Shown: positions 24,926 through 37,147 of the stretch, piece after piece
Layout: each line of letters opens with the position of its first letter
How positions within the stretch are numbered: position 1 is the stretch's first letter
NCBI GenBank assembly: GCA_963580455.1
Contig: OY756962.1
Span: 12,976,001-13,040,000 of the forward strand
Direction: 5' to 3'
From: Euonymus europaeus
Taxonomy: Eukaryota > Streptophyta > Magnoliopsida > Celastrales > Celastraceae
Length of the DNA stretch: 64,000 nucleotides
Translations under genes and position numbers: made by a program
The notes under the pieces: model-generated
Databases searched by the model: none
What the model was told of the DNA's origin: nothing
The model's input: only the letters and a program-made list of their open reading frames with translations

Positions 24926-27553
24926 TTCGAAGCTAAAACACCATCTTTCTATGACAAATAGACAAAACCGTTAAAAGCTCCTCCATAGAGAGAGTTGAGC
25001 AACTTCGGACCATCAAAGTTGCTCGGTGTATACTTTTTATTGTTCTTCTATGTCAAATTTTACGAGTTTAAGCTTCCAAGATTATTTCGATGCCAAAACA
25101 CCAACATTTTATCACAAATGGACAAAACCGTTAAAAGCTCCTACATAGAGAGAGTTGAGCAACTTCGGACCAACAAAGTTGCTCGGGATACACTTTTTAA
25201 TGCTCTCCTTTGTCAAAATATACGAGTATAGGCTTCCTAGATTTTTTCGATGCTAAAACACCATCTTTCTATGACAAATGGACAAAACCGTTAAAAGCTC
25301 CTCCATAGAGAGAGTTGAGCAAGTTCGGATCATCAAAGTTGCTCGGTGTACACTTTTTATTGTTCTTCTATGTCAAATTTTACGAGTTTAAGCTTCCAAG
25401 ATTATTTCGTTGCCAAATCACCAACATTTTATCACAAATGGACAAAACCGTTAAAAGCTCCTACATAGAGGGAGTTGAGCAACTTCGGACCAACAAAGTT
25501 GCTCGGGATACACTTTTTATTGTTCTTCTATATCAAATTTTATGAGTATAAGCTTCCTAGATTATTTCGATGCTAAAACACCATCTTTCTATGACAAATG
25601 GACAAAACCGTTAAAATCTCCTCCATAGAGAGAGTTGAGAAACTTCAAACCATCAAAGTTGCTCGGTGTACACTTTTTATATTTCTTCTATGTCAAATTT
25701 TATGAGTATAATCTTCCAAGATTATTTCGATTCCAAATCACCAACTTTCTATGAGAAATGGACAAAACAGTTAAAAGCTCCTCCATAGGGAGTGTGGAGC
25801 AACTTCGAACCATCAAAGTTGTTCGATGTACACTTTTTATTGTTCTTCTATGTTAAATTTTATGAGTATAAGCTTCTTAGATTATTTCGATGCCAAAAAA
25901 TGAACTTTTTACGAGAAATGGACAAAACCGTTAAAAGCACCTCCATAGAGAGAGTTGAACAACTTCGGACCATTAAAGTTGCTCGGTGTACACTTTTTAT
26001 TATTCTTCTATGTCAAATTTTACGAGTATAAGCTTCCAAGATTATTTCGATGCCAAAACACCAACTTTTTATCACAAATGGACAAAACCGTTAAAAGCTC
26101 CTCCATAGAGAGAGTTGAGCAATTTCGGACCAACAAAGTTGCTCGGGATACACTTTTATTGTTCTTGTATGTCAAATTTTACGAGTATAAGCTTCCTAGA
26201 TTATTTCGAAGCTAAAACACCATCTTTCTATGACAAATGGACAAAACCGTTAAAAGCTCCTCCATAGAGAGAGTTGAGCAACTTCGGACCATCAAAGTTG
26301 CTCGGTGTACACTTTTTATTTTTCTTCTATGTCAAATTTTATGAGTTTAAGCTTCCAAGATTATTTTGATGCTAAAACACCAACATTTTATCACAAATGG
26401 ACAAAACCGTTAAAAGCTCCTACACAGAGAGAGTTGAGCAACTTCGGACCAACAAAGTTGCTCGGGATAAACTTTTTAATGCTCTTCTTTGTCAAAATAT
26501 ACGAGTAGAGGCTTCCTAGATTTTTTCGATGCTAAAACACCATCTTTCTATGACAAATGGACAAAACCGTTAAAAGCTCCTCCATAGAGAGAGTTGAGCA
26601 ACTTCGGATCATCAAAGTTGCTCGATGTACACTTTTTATTGTTCTTCTATGTCAAATTTTACGAGTTTAAGCTTCCAAGATTATTTCGTTGCCAAATCAC
26701 CAACATTTTATCACAAATGGACAAAACCGTTAAAAGCTCCTACATAGAGGGAGTTGAGCAACTTCGGACCAACAAAGTTGCTCGGGATACACTTTTTATT
26801 GTTCTTCTATGTCAAATTTTACGAGTATAAGCTTCCTAGATTATTTCGATGCTAAAACAACATCTTTCTATGACAAATGGACAAAACCGTTAAAATCTCC
26901 TCCATAGAGAGAGTTGAGAAACTTCAAACCATCAAAGTTGCTCGGTGTACACTTTTTATATTTCTTCTATGTCAAATTTTACGAGTATAATCTTCCAAGA
27001 TTATTTCGATTCCAAATCACCCACTTTCTATGAGAAATGGACAAAACAGTTAAAAGCTCCTCCATAGGGAGTGTGGAGCAACTTCGAACCATCAAAGTTT
27101 TTCGATGTACACTTTTTATTGTTCTTCCATGTTAAATTTTATGAGTATAAGCTTCTTAGATTATTTCGATGCCAAAAAATGAACTTTTTACGAGAAATGG
27201 ACAAAACCGTTAAAAGCTCCTCCATAGAGATAGTTGAGAGATTTCGGACAAACAAAGTTGCTCGGGATACACTTTTTATTGTTCTTCTATGTCAAATTTT
27301 ACGCGTATAAGTTTCCAAGATTATTTCGATTCCAAATCACCAACTTTCTATGAGAAATGGACAAAACCGTTAAAAGCTCCTCCATAGAGAGAGTCGAGCA
27401 ACTTCGAACCGTCAAAGTTGCTCGGTGTGCACTTTTTCTTGTTCTTATATGAGAAATTTTATGAGTATAAGCTTCCTAGATTATTTCGATGCCAAAAAAT
27501 GAACTTTTTACGACAAATGGACAAAACCGTTAGAAGCTCCTCCATAGAGAGAG
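24926..27553 (+). repeat. Transition zone with HOR-type monomer order
   Basis: Approximate monomer order is x 24,995, y 25,155, z 25,315, w 25,475, m7 25,635, m8 25,795, an m3/m9-like monomer 25,955, m4 26,115, x 26,274, y 26,434, z 26,594, w 26,754, m7 26,914, m8 27,074, m10 27,234 and m11 27,394. m9 is missing between m8 and m10 in the last run. The block therefore contains the pieces of the 11-mer HOR before it becomes regular. Its 26,056-26,836 part is the partner of 19,820-20,600. Confidence 0.7.
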
Positions 27554-29152
27554 TTGAGCAACTTCGGACCAACAAAGTTGCTCGGGATACACTTTATATT
27601 GTTCTTTTATGTCAAATTTTACGAGTATAAGCTTCCAAGATTATTTCGATGCCCAAACACCAACTTTTTATCACAAATGGACAAAACCGTTAAAAGCTTT
27701 TCCATAGGTAGAGTTGAGCAACTTCGGACCAACAAAGTTGCTCGGGATATACTTTTTATTGTTCTTCTATGTCAAATTTTACGAGTATAAGCTTTCTAGA
27801 TTATTTCGATGCTAAAACACCATTTTTCCATGACAAATGGACAAAACCGTTTAAAGCACCTCCATAGACAGAGTTGAGCAACTTCGGACCATCAAAGTTG
27901 CTCGGTGTACAATTTTTATTATTCTTCTATGTCAAAGTTTACGAGTATAAGCTTCCAAGATTATTTCGATGCCAAAACACCAACTTTTTATCACAAATGG
28001 ACAAAACCGTTAAAAGCTCCTCCATAGAGAGAGTTGAGCAATTTCGGACCAACAAAGTTGCTCGGAATACACTTTTATTGGTCTTTTATGTAAAATTTTA
28101 CGAGTATAAGCTTCCTAGATTATTTCGAAGCTAAAACACCATCTTTCTATGACAAATGGACAAAACCATTAAAAGCTCCTCCATAGAGAGAGTTGAGCAA
28201 CTTCGGACCATCAAAGTTGCTCGGTGTACACTTTTTATTGTTCTTCTATGTCAAATTTTACGAGTTTAAGCTTCCAAGATTATTTCGATGCCAAAACACC
28301 AACATTTTACCACAAATGGACAAAACCGTTAAAAGCACCTACATACAGAGAGTTGAGCAACTTCGGACCAACAAAGTTGCTCGGGATACACTTTTTATTG
28401 TTCTTCTATGTCAAATTTTACGAGTATAAGCTTCCTAGATTATTTCGATGCTAAAACACCATCTTTCTATCACAAATGGACAAAACCGTTAAAATCTCCT
28501 CCATAGAGAGAGTTGAGAAACTTCAAACCATCAAAGTTGCTCGGTGTACAGTTTTTATATTTCTTCTATGTAAAATTTTACGAGTATAATCTTCCAAGAT
28601 TATTTCGATTCCAAATCAACAACTTTCTGTGAGAAATGGACAAAACAGTTAAAAGCTCCTCCATAGAGAGTGTGGAGCAACTTCGAACCATCAAAGTTGC
28701 TCGGTGTACACTTTTTTTTATTCTTCTATGTCAAATTTTACGAGTATAAGCTTCCAAGATTATTTCGATGCCAAAATACCAACTTTTTATCACAAATGGA
28801 CAAAACCGTTAAAAGCTCCTCCATAGAGATAGTTGAGCGATTTCGGACAAACAAAGTTGCTCGGGATACACTTTTTATTGTTCTTCTATGTCAAATTTTA
28901 CGCGTATAAGTTTCCAAGATTATTTCGATTCCAAATCACCAACTTTCTATGAGAAATGGACAAAACCGTTAAAAGCTCCTCCATAGAGAGAGTCGAGCAA
29001 CTTCGAACCGTCAAAGTTGCTCGGTGTGCACTTTTTATTGTTCTTATATGAGAAATTTTATGAGTATAAGCTTCCTAGATTATTTCGATGCCAAAAAATG
29101 AACTTTTTACGACAAATGGTCAAAACCGTTAGAAGCTCCTCCATAGAAAGAG
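27554..29152 (+). repeat. 10-monomer HOR derivative (1,599 bp) with m8/m9 hybrid
   Basis: The order is m1 to m7, a hybrid monomer at about 28,670-28,832, then m10 and m11. The hybrid begins like m8 (gagtgtggagcaacttcgaacc) and continues like m9 (gctcggtgtacac, then ttccaagatt and ccaaaatacc). The unit is therefore one monomer shorter than the 11-mer, as expected from in-register exchange inside a monomer. Confidence 0.8.
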
Positions 29153-30112
29153 TTGAGCAACTTCGGACCAACAAAGTTGCTCGGGATACACTTTATATTG
29201 TTCTTCTATGTCAAATTTTACGAGTATAAGCTTCCAAGATTATTTCGATGCCCAAACAACAACTTTTTATCACAAATGGACAAAACCGTTAAAAGCCCTT
29301 CCATAGAGAGAGTTGAGCAACTTCGGACCATCAAAGTTGCTCGGTGTACACTTTTTATTGTTCTTCTATGTCAAATTTTATGAGTTTAAGCTTCCAAGAT
29401 TATTTCGATGCCAAAACACCAACATTTTATCACAAATGGACAAAACCGTTAAAAGCTCCTACATAGAGAGAGCTGAGCAACTTCGGACCAACAAAGTTGC
29501 TCGGAATACACTTTTTAATGCTCTTCTTTGTCAAAATATACGAGTATAGACTTCTTAGATTTTTTCGATGCTAAAACACCATCTTTCTATGTCAAATGGA
29601 CAAAACCGTTAAAAGCTCCTCCATAGAGAGAGTTGAGCAACTTCGGATCATCAAAGTTGCTCGGTGTACACTTTTTATTGTTCTTCTATGTCAAATTTTA
29701 CGAGTATAAGCGTCCTAGATTATTTCGATGCTAAAACACCATCTTTCTATGACAAATGGACAAAACCGTTAAAATCTCTTCCATAGAGAGAGTTGAGAAA
29801 CTTCAAACCATCAAAGTTGCTCGGTGTATACTTTTTATATTTCTTCTATGTCAAATTTTACGAGTATAATCTTCCAAGATTATTTCGATTCCAAATCACC
29901 AACTTTCTATGAGAAATGGACAAAACAGTTAAAAGCTCCTCCACAGGGAGTGTGGAGCAACTTCGAACCATCAAAGTTGTTCGATGTACACTTTTTATTG
30001 TTCTTCTATGTTAAATTTTATGAGTGTAAGCTTCTTAGATTATTTCGATGCCAAAAAATGAACTTTTTACGACAAATGGACAAAACCGTTAGAAGCTCCT
30101 CCATAGAGAGAG
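29153..30112 (+). repeat. 6-monomer HOR derivative (960 bp) with m8/m11 hybrid
   Basis: The order is m1, x, y, a z/w-like monomer, m7, then a hybrid at about 29,953-30,112. The hybrid starts as m8 (gagtgtggagc, gttgttcgatg, ttaaattttatg, cttcttag) and ends as m11 (acgacaaatgg, ccgttagaagctcc). m9, m10 and most of m11 are missing. Confidence 0.75.
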
Positions 30113-31870
30113 TTGAGCAACTTTGGACCAACAAAGTTGCTCGGGATACACTTTATATTGTTCTTCTATGTCAAATTTTACGAGTATAAGCTTCCAAGAT
30201 TATTTCGATGCCCAAACACCAACTTTTTATCACAAATGGACAAAACCGTTAAAAGCCCTTCCATAGGGAGAGTTGAGCAACTTCGGACCAACAAAGTTGC
30301 TCGGGATATACTTTTTATTGTTCTTCTATGTCAAATTTTACGAGTATAAGCTTCCTAGATTATTTCGATGTTAAACACCATCTCTCCATGACAAATGGAC
30401 AAAACCGTTTAAAGCACCTCCATAGATAGAGTTGAGCAACTTCGGACCATCAAAGTTGCTCGGTGTACAATTTTTATTATTCTTCTATATCAAAGTTTAC
30501 GAGTATAAGCTTCCAAGATTATTTCGATGCCAAAACACCAACTTTTTATCACAAATGGACAAAACCGTTAAAAGCTCCTCCATAGAGAGAGTTGAGCAAT
30601 TTCGGACCAAAAGAGTTGCTCGGAATACACTTTTATTGTTCTTTTATGTAAAATTTTACGAGTATAAGCTTCCTAGATTATTTCGAAGCTAAAACACCAT
30701 CTTTCTATGACAAATAGACAAAACCGTTAAAAGCTCCTCCATAGAGAGAGTTGAGCAACTTCGGACCATCAAAGTTGCTCGGTGTACACTTTTTATTGTT
30801 CTTCTATGTCAAATTTTACGAGTTTAAGCTTCCAAGATTATTTCGATGCCAAAACACCAACATTTTACCACAAATGGACAAAACCGTTAAAAGCACCTAC
30901 ATAGAGAGAGTTGAGCAACTTCGGACCAACAAAGTTGCTCGGGATACACTTTTTATTGTTCTTCTATGTCAAATTTTACGAGTATAAGCTTCCTAGATTA
31001 TTTCGATGCTAAAACACCATCTTTCTATGACAAATGGACAAAACCGTTAAAATCTCCTCCATAGAGAGAGTTGAGAAATTTCAAACCATCAAAGTTGCTC
31101 GGTGTACACTTTTTATATTTCTTCTATGTCAAATTTTACGAGTATAATCTTCCAAGATTATTTCGATTCCAAATCAACAACTTTCTATGAGAAATGGACA
31201 AAACATTTAAAAGCTCCTCCATAGGGAGTGTGGAGCAACTTCGATCCATCAAAGTTGTTCGACGTACACTTTTTATTGTTCTTCTATGTTAAATTTTATG
31301 AGTATAAGCTTCTTAGATTATTTCGATGCCAAAAAATGAACTTTTTACGAGAAATGGACAAAACCGTTAAAAGCACCTCCATAGAGAGAGTTGAGCAACT
31401 GCGGACCATCAAAGTTGCTCGGTGTACACTTTTTATTATTCTTCTATGTCAAATTTTACGAGTATAAGCTTCCAAGATTATTTCGATGCCAAAATACCAA
31501 CTTTTTATCACAAATGGACAAAACCGTTAAAAGCTCCTCCATAGAGATAGTTGAGCGATTTCGGACAAACAAAGTTGCTCGGGATACACTTTTTATTGTT
31601 CTTCTATGTCAAATTTTACGCGTATAAGTTTCCAAGATTATTTCGATTCCAAATCACCAACTTTCTATGAGAAATGGACAAAACCGTTAAAAGCTCCTCC
31701 ATAGAGAGAGTCGAGCAACTTCGAACCGTCAAAGTTGCTCGGTGTGCACTTTTTATTGTTCTTATATGAGAAATTTTATGAGTATAAGCTTCCTAGATTA
31801 TTTCGATGCCAAAAAATGAACTTTTTACGACAAATGGACAAAACCATTAGAAGCTCCTTCATAGAAAGAG
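30113..31870 (+). repeat. 11-monomer HOR unit, 1,758 bp
   Basis: A complete m1-m11 unit. It is 1 bp shorter than its neighbours because of gatgttaaacacc in m2 near 30,370. Otherwise it follows the reference unit at 31,871. Confidence 0.85.
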
Positions 31871-33629
31871 TTGAGCAACTTCGGACCAACAAAGTTGCTC
31901 GGGATACACTTTATATTGTTCTTCTATGTCAAATTTTACGAGTATAAGCTTCCAAGATTATTTCGATGCCCAAACACCAACTTTTTATCACAAATGGACA
32001 AAACCGTTAAAAGCCCTTCCATAGGGAGAGTTGAGCAACTTCGGACCAACAATGTTGCTCGGGATATACTTTTTATTGTTCTTCTATGTCAAATTTTACG
32101 AGTATAAGCTTCCTAGATTATTTCGATGCTAAAACACCATCTTTCCATGACAAATGGACAAAACCGTTTAAAGCACCTCCATAGACAGAGTTGAGCAACT
32201 TCGGACCATCAAAGTTGCTCGGTGTACAATTTTTATTATTCTTCTATGTCAAAGTTTACGAGTATAAGCTTCCAAGATTATTTCGATGCCAAAACACCAA
32301 CTTTTTATCACAAATGGACAAAACCGTTAAAAGCTCCTCCATAGAGAGAGTTGAGCAATTTCGGACCAACAAAGTTGCTCGGAATACACTTTTATTGTTC
32401 TTTTATGTAAAATTTTACGAGTATAAGCTTCCTAGATTATTTCGAAACTAAAACACCATCTTTCTATGACAAATGGAAAAAACCGTTAAAAGCTCCTCCA
32501 TAGAGAGAGTTGAGCAACTTCGGACCATCAAAGTTGCTCGGTGTACACTTTTTATTGTTCTTCTATGTCAAATTTTACGAGTTTAAGCTTCCAAGATTAT
32601 TTCGATGCCAAAACACCAACATTTTACCACAAATGGACAAAACCGTTAAAAGCACCTACATAGAGAGAGTTGAGCAACTTCGGACCAACAAAGTTGCTCG
32701 GGATACACTTTTTATTGTTCTTCTATGTCAAATTTTACGAGTATAAGCTTCCTAGATTATTTCGATGCTAAAACACCATCTTTCTATGACAAATGGACAA
32801 AACCGTTAAAATCTCCTCCATAGAGAGAGTTGAGAAACTTCAAACCATCAAAGTTGCTCGGTGTACACTTTTTATATTTCTTCTATGTCAAATTTTACGA
32901 GTATAATCTTCCAAGATTATTTCGATTCCAAATCAACAACTTTCTATGAGAAATGGACAAAACAGTTAAAAGCACCTCCATAGGGAGTGTGGAGCAACTT
33001 CGAACCATCATAGTTGTTCGACGTACACTTTTTATTGTTCTTCTATGTTAAATTTTATGAGTATAAGCTTCTTAGATTATTTCGATGCCAAAAAATGAAC
33101 TTTTTACGAGAAATGGACAAAACCGTTAAAAGCACCTCCATAGAGAGAGTTGAGCAACTGCAGACCATCAAAGTTGCTCGGTGTACACTTTTTATTATTC
33201 TTCTATGTCAAATTTTACGAGTATAAGCTTCCAAGATTATTTCGATGCCAAATTACCAACTTTTTATCACAAATGGACAAAACCGTTAAAAGCTCCTCCA
33301 TAGAGATAGTTGAGCGATTTCGGACAAACAAAGTTGCTCGGGATACACTTTTTATTGTTCTTCTATGTCAAATTTTACGCGTATAAGTTTCCAAGATTAT
33401 TTGTATTCCAAATCACCAACTTTCTATGAGAAATGGACAAAACCGTTAAAAGCTCCTCCATAGAGAGAGTCGAGCAACTTCGAGCCGTCAAAGTTGCTCG
33501 GTGTGCACTTTTTATTGTTCTTATATGAGAAATTTTATGAGTATAAGCTTCCTAGATTATTTCGATGCCAAAAAATGAACTTTTTACGACAAATGGACAA
33601 AACCATTAGAAGCTCCTTCATAGAAAGAG
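31871..33629 (+). repeat. 11-monomer HOR unit, 1,759 bp (reference unit)
   Basis: Monomer starts and marks: m1 31,871 (ctttatattg, cccaaacacc); m2 32,031 (gggatatac, ctttccatgac, ccgtttaaagcacc); m3 32,191 (gtacaatttttattattc, tcaaagtttacg); m4 32,351 (gagcaatttcgg, 1-bp-short cacttttattg, 159 bp); m5 32,510 (gagtttaagc, aacattttacc); m6 32,670 (ctaaaacaccatc, aaaatctcctcc). Then m7 32,830 (gagaaacttcaaacc, tatatttcttc, ataatcttcc); m8 32,990 (gtgtggagcaac, gttgttcga, ttaaattttatg, cttcttag); m9 33,150 (ccaaattacc); m10 33,310 (gagcgatttcggacaaac, acgcgtataagtttcc); m11 33,470 (gtcgagcaac, ggtgtgcac, ttcttatatgag, ccattagaagctcc). The lone 1-bp deletion in m4 explains 1,759 rather than 1,760. 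Confidence 0.9.
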
Positions 33630-35388
33630 TTGAGCAACTTCGGACCAACAAAGTTGCTCGGGATACACTTTATATTGTTCTTCTATGTCAAATTTTACGA
33701 GTATAAGCTTCCATGATTATTTCGATGCCCAAACACCAACTTTTTATCACAAATGGACAAAACCGTTAAAAGCCCTTCCATAGGGAGAGTTGAGCAACTT
33801 CGGACCAACAATGTTGCTCGGGATATACTTTTTATTGTTCTTCTATGTCAAATTTTACGAGTATAAGCTTCCTAGATTATTTCGATGCTAAAACACCATC
33901 TTTCCATGACAAATGGACAAAACCGTTTAAAGCACCTCCATAGACAGAGTTGAGCAACTTCGGACCATCAAAGTTGCTCGGTGTACAATTTTTATTATTC
34001 TTCTATGTCAAAGTTTACGAGTATAAGCTTCCAAGATTATTTCGATGCCAAAACACCAACTTTTTATCACAAATGGACAAAACCGTTAAAAGCTCCTCCA
34101 TAGAGAGAGTTGAGCAATTTCGGACCAACAAAGTTGCTCGGAATACACTTTTATTGTTCTTTTATGTAAAATTTTACGAGTATAAGCTTCCTAGATTATT
34201 TCGAAGCTAAAACACCATCTTTCTATGACAAATGGAAAAAACCGTTAAAAGCTCCTCCATAGAGAGAGTTGAGCAACTTCGGACCATCAAACTTGCTCGG
34301 TGTACACTTTTTATTGTTCTTCTATGTCAAATTTTACGAGTTTAAGCTTCCAAGATTATTTCGATGCCAAAACACCAACATTTTACCACAAATGGACAAA
34401 ACCGTTAAAAGCACCTACATAGAGAGAGTTGAGCAACTTCGGACCAACAAAGTTGCTCGGGATACACTTTTTATTGTTCTTCTATGTCAAATTTTACGAG
34501 TATAAGCTTCCTAGATTATTTCGATGCTAAAACACCATCTTTCTATGACAAATGGACAAAACCGTTAAAATCTCCTCCATAGAGAGAGTTGAGAAACTTC
34601 AAACCATCAAAGTTGCTCGGTGTACACTTTTTATATTTCTTCTATGTCAAATTTTACGAGTATAATCTTCCAAGATTATTTCGATTCCAAATCAACAACT
34701 TTCTATGAGAAATGGACAAAACAGTTAAAAGCTCCTCCATAGGGAGTGTGGAGCAACTTCGAACCATCAAAGTTGTTCGATGTACACTTTTTATTGTTCT
34801 TCTATGTTAAATTTTATGAGTATAAGCTTCTTAGATTATTTCGATGCCAAAAAATGAACTTTTGACGAGAAATGGACAAAACCGTTAAAAGCACCTCCAT
34901 AGAGAGAGTTGAGCAACTTCGGACCATCAAAGTTGCTCGGTGTACACTTTTTATTATTCTTCTATGTCAAATTTTACGAGTATAAGCTTCCAAGATTATT
35001 TCGATGCCAAATTACCAACTTTTTATCACAAATGGACAAAACCGTTAAAAGCTCCTCCATAGAGATAGTTGAGCGATTTCGGACAAACAAAGTTGCTCGG
35101 GATACACTTTTTATTGTTCTTCTATGTCAAATTTTACGCGTATAAGTTTCCAAGATTATTTCGATTCCAAATCACCAACTTTCTATGAGAAATGGACAAA
35201 ACCGTTAGAAGCTCCTCCATAGAGAGAGTCGAGCAACTTCGAACCGTCAAAGTTGCTCGGTGTGCACTTTTTATTGTTCTTATATGAGAAATTTTATGAG
35301 TATAAGCTTCCTAGATTATTTCGATGCCAAAAAATGAACTTTTTACGACAAATGGACAAAACCATTAGAAGCTCCTTCATAGAAAGAG
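33630..35388 (+). repeat. 11-monomer HOR unit, 1,759 bp
   Basis: Same m1-m11 order and private variants as the reference unit (aacaatgttgctc in m2, ccaaattacc in m9). m1 carries ttccatgattat in place of ttccaagattat, a variant shared only with the next unit. Confidence 0.88.
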
Positions 35389-37147
35389 TTGAGCAAATTC
35401 TGACCAACAAAGTTGCTCGGGATACACTTTATATTGTTCTTCTATGTCAAATTTTACGAGTATAAGCTTCCATGATTATTTCGATGCCCAAACACCAACT
35501 TTTTATCACAAATGGACAAAACCGTTAAAAGCCCTTCCATAGGGAGAGTTGAGCAACTTCGGACCAACAATGTTGCTCGGGATATACTTTTTATTGTTCT
35601 TCTATGTCAAATTTTACGAGTATAAGCTTCCTAGATTATTTCGATGCTAAAACACCATCTTTCCATGACAAATGGACAAAACCGTTTAAAGCACCTCCAT
35701 AGACAGAGTTGAGCAACTTCGGACCATCAAAGTTGCTCGGTGTACAATTTTTATTATTCTTCTATGTCAAAGTTTACGAGTATAAGCTTCCAAGATTATT
35801 TCGATGCCAAAACACCAACTTTTTATCACAAATGGACAAAACCGTTAAAAGCTCCTCCATAGAGAGAGTTGAGCAATTTCGGACCAACAAAGTTGCTCGG
35901 AATACACTTTTATTGTTCTTTTATGTAAAATTTTACGAGTATAAGCTTCCTAGATTATTTCGAAGCTAAAACACCATCTTTCTATGACAAATGGAAAAAA
36001 CCGTTAAAAGCTCCTCCATAGAGAGAGTTGAGCAACTTCGGACCATCAAACTTGCTCGGTGTACACTTTTTATTGTTCTTCTATGTCAAATTTTACGAGT
36101 TTAAGCTTCCAAGATTATTTCGATGCCAAAACACCAACATTTTACCACAAATGGACAAAACCGTTAAAAGCACCTACATAGAGAGAGTTGAGCAACTTCG
36201 GACCAACAAAGTTGCTCGGGATACACTTTTTATTGTTCTTCTATGTCAAATTTTACGAGTATAAGCTTCCTAGATTATTTCGATGCTAAAACACCATCTT
36301 TCTATGACAAATGGACAAAACCGTTAAAATCTCCTCCATAGAGAGAGTTGAGAAACTTCAAACCATCAAAGTTGCTCGGTGTACACTTTTTATATTTCTT
36401 CTATGTCAAATTTTACGAGTATAATCTTCCAAGATTATTTCGATTCCAAATCAACAACTTTCTATGAGAAATGGACAAAACAGTTAAAAGCTCCTCCATA
36501 GGGAGTGTGGAGCAACTTCGAACCATCAAAGTTGTTCGATGTACACTTTTTATTGTTCTTCTATGTTAAATTTTATGAGTATAAGCTTCTTAGATTATTT
36601 CGATGCCAAAAAATGAACTTTTTACGAGAAATGGACAAAACCGTTAAAAGCACCTCCATAGAGAGAGTTGAGCAACTTCGGACCATCAAAGTTGCTCGGT
36701 GTACACTTTTTATTATTCTTCTATGTCAAATTTTACGAGTATAAGCTTCCAAGATTATTTCGATGCCAAATTACCAACTTTTTATCACAAATGGACAAAA
36801 CCGTTAAAAGCTCCTCCATAGAGATAGTTGAGCGATTTCGGACAAACAAAGTTGCTCGGGATACACTTTTTATTGTTCTTCTATGTCAAATTTTACGCGT
36901 ATAAGTTTCCAAGATTATTTCGATTCCAAATCACCAACTTTCTATGAGAAATGGACAAAACCGTTAGAAGCTCCTCCATAGAGAGAGTCGAGCAACTTCG
37001 AACCATCAAAGTTGCTCGGTGTGCACTTTTTATTGTTCTTATATGAGAAATTTTATGAGTATAAGCTTCCTAGATTATTTCGATGCCAAAAGATGAACTT
37101 TTTACGACAAATGGACAAAACCGTTAGAAGCTCCTCCATAGAGAGAG
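35389..37147 (+). repeat. 11-monomer HOR unit, 1,759 bp
   Basis: m1-m11 in order, with gagcaaattctgacc at the start of m1. It shares the ttccatgatt variant of m1 and the caaacttgctc variant of m5 with the preceding unit. This marks them as sister copies. Confidence 0.88.

Noticed and set aside
31871..32107. Recurrent 78-codon hydrophobic open frames (dozens of near copies) as a family of small membrane proteins
   Set aside because: They begin at TTG, span about 1.5 monomers and overlap the next copy in another frame. Substitutions fall without regard to codon position, and several copies are broken by stops (for example ttccatgatt near 33,712). The hydrophobic stretch reflects T-rich DNA.
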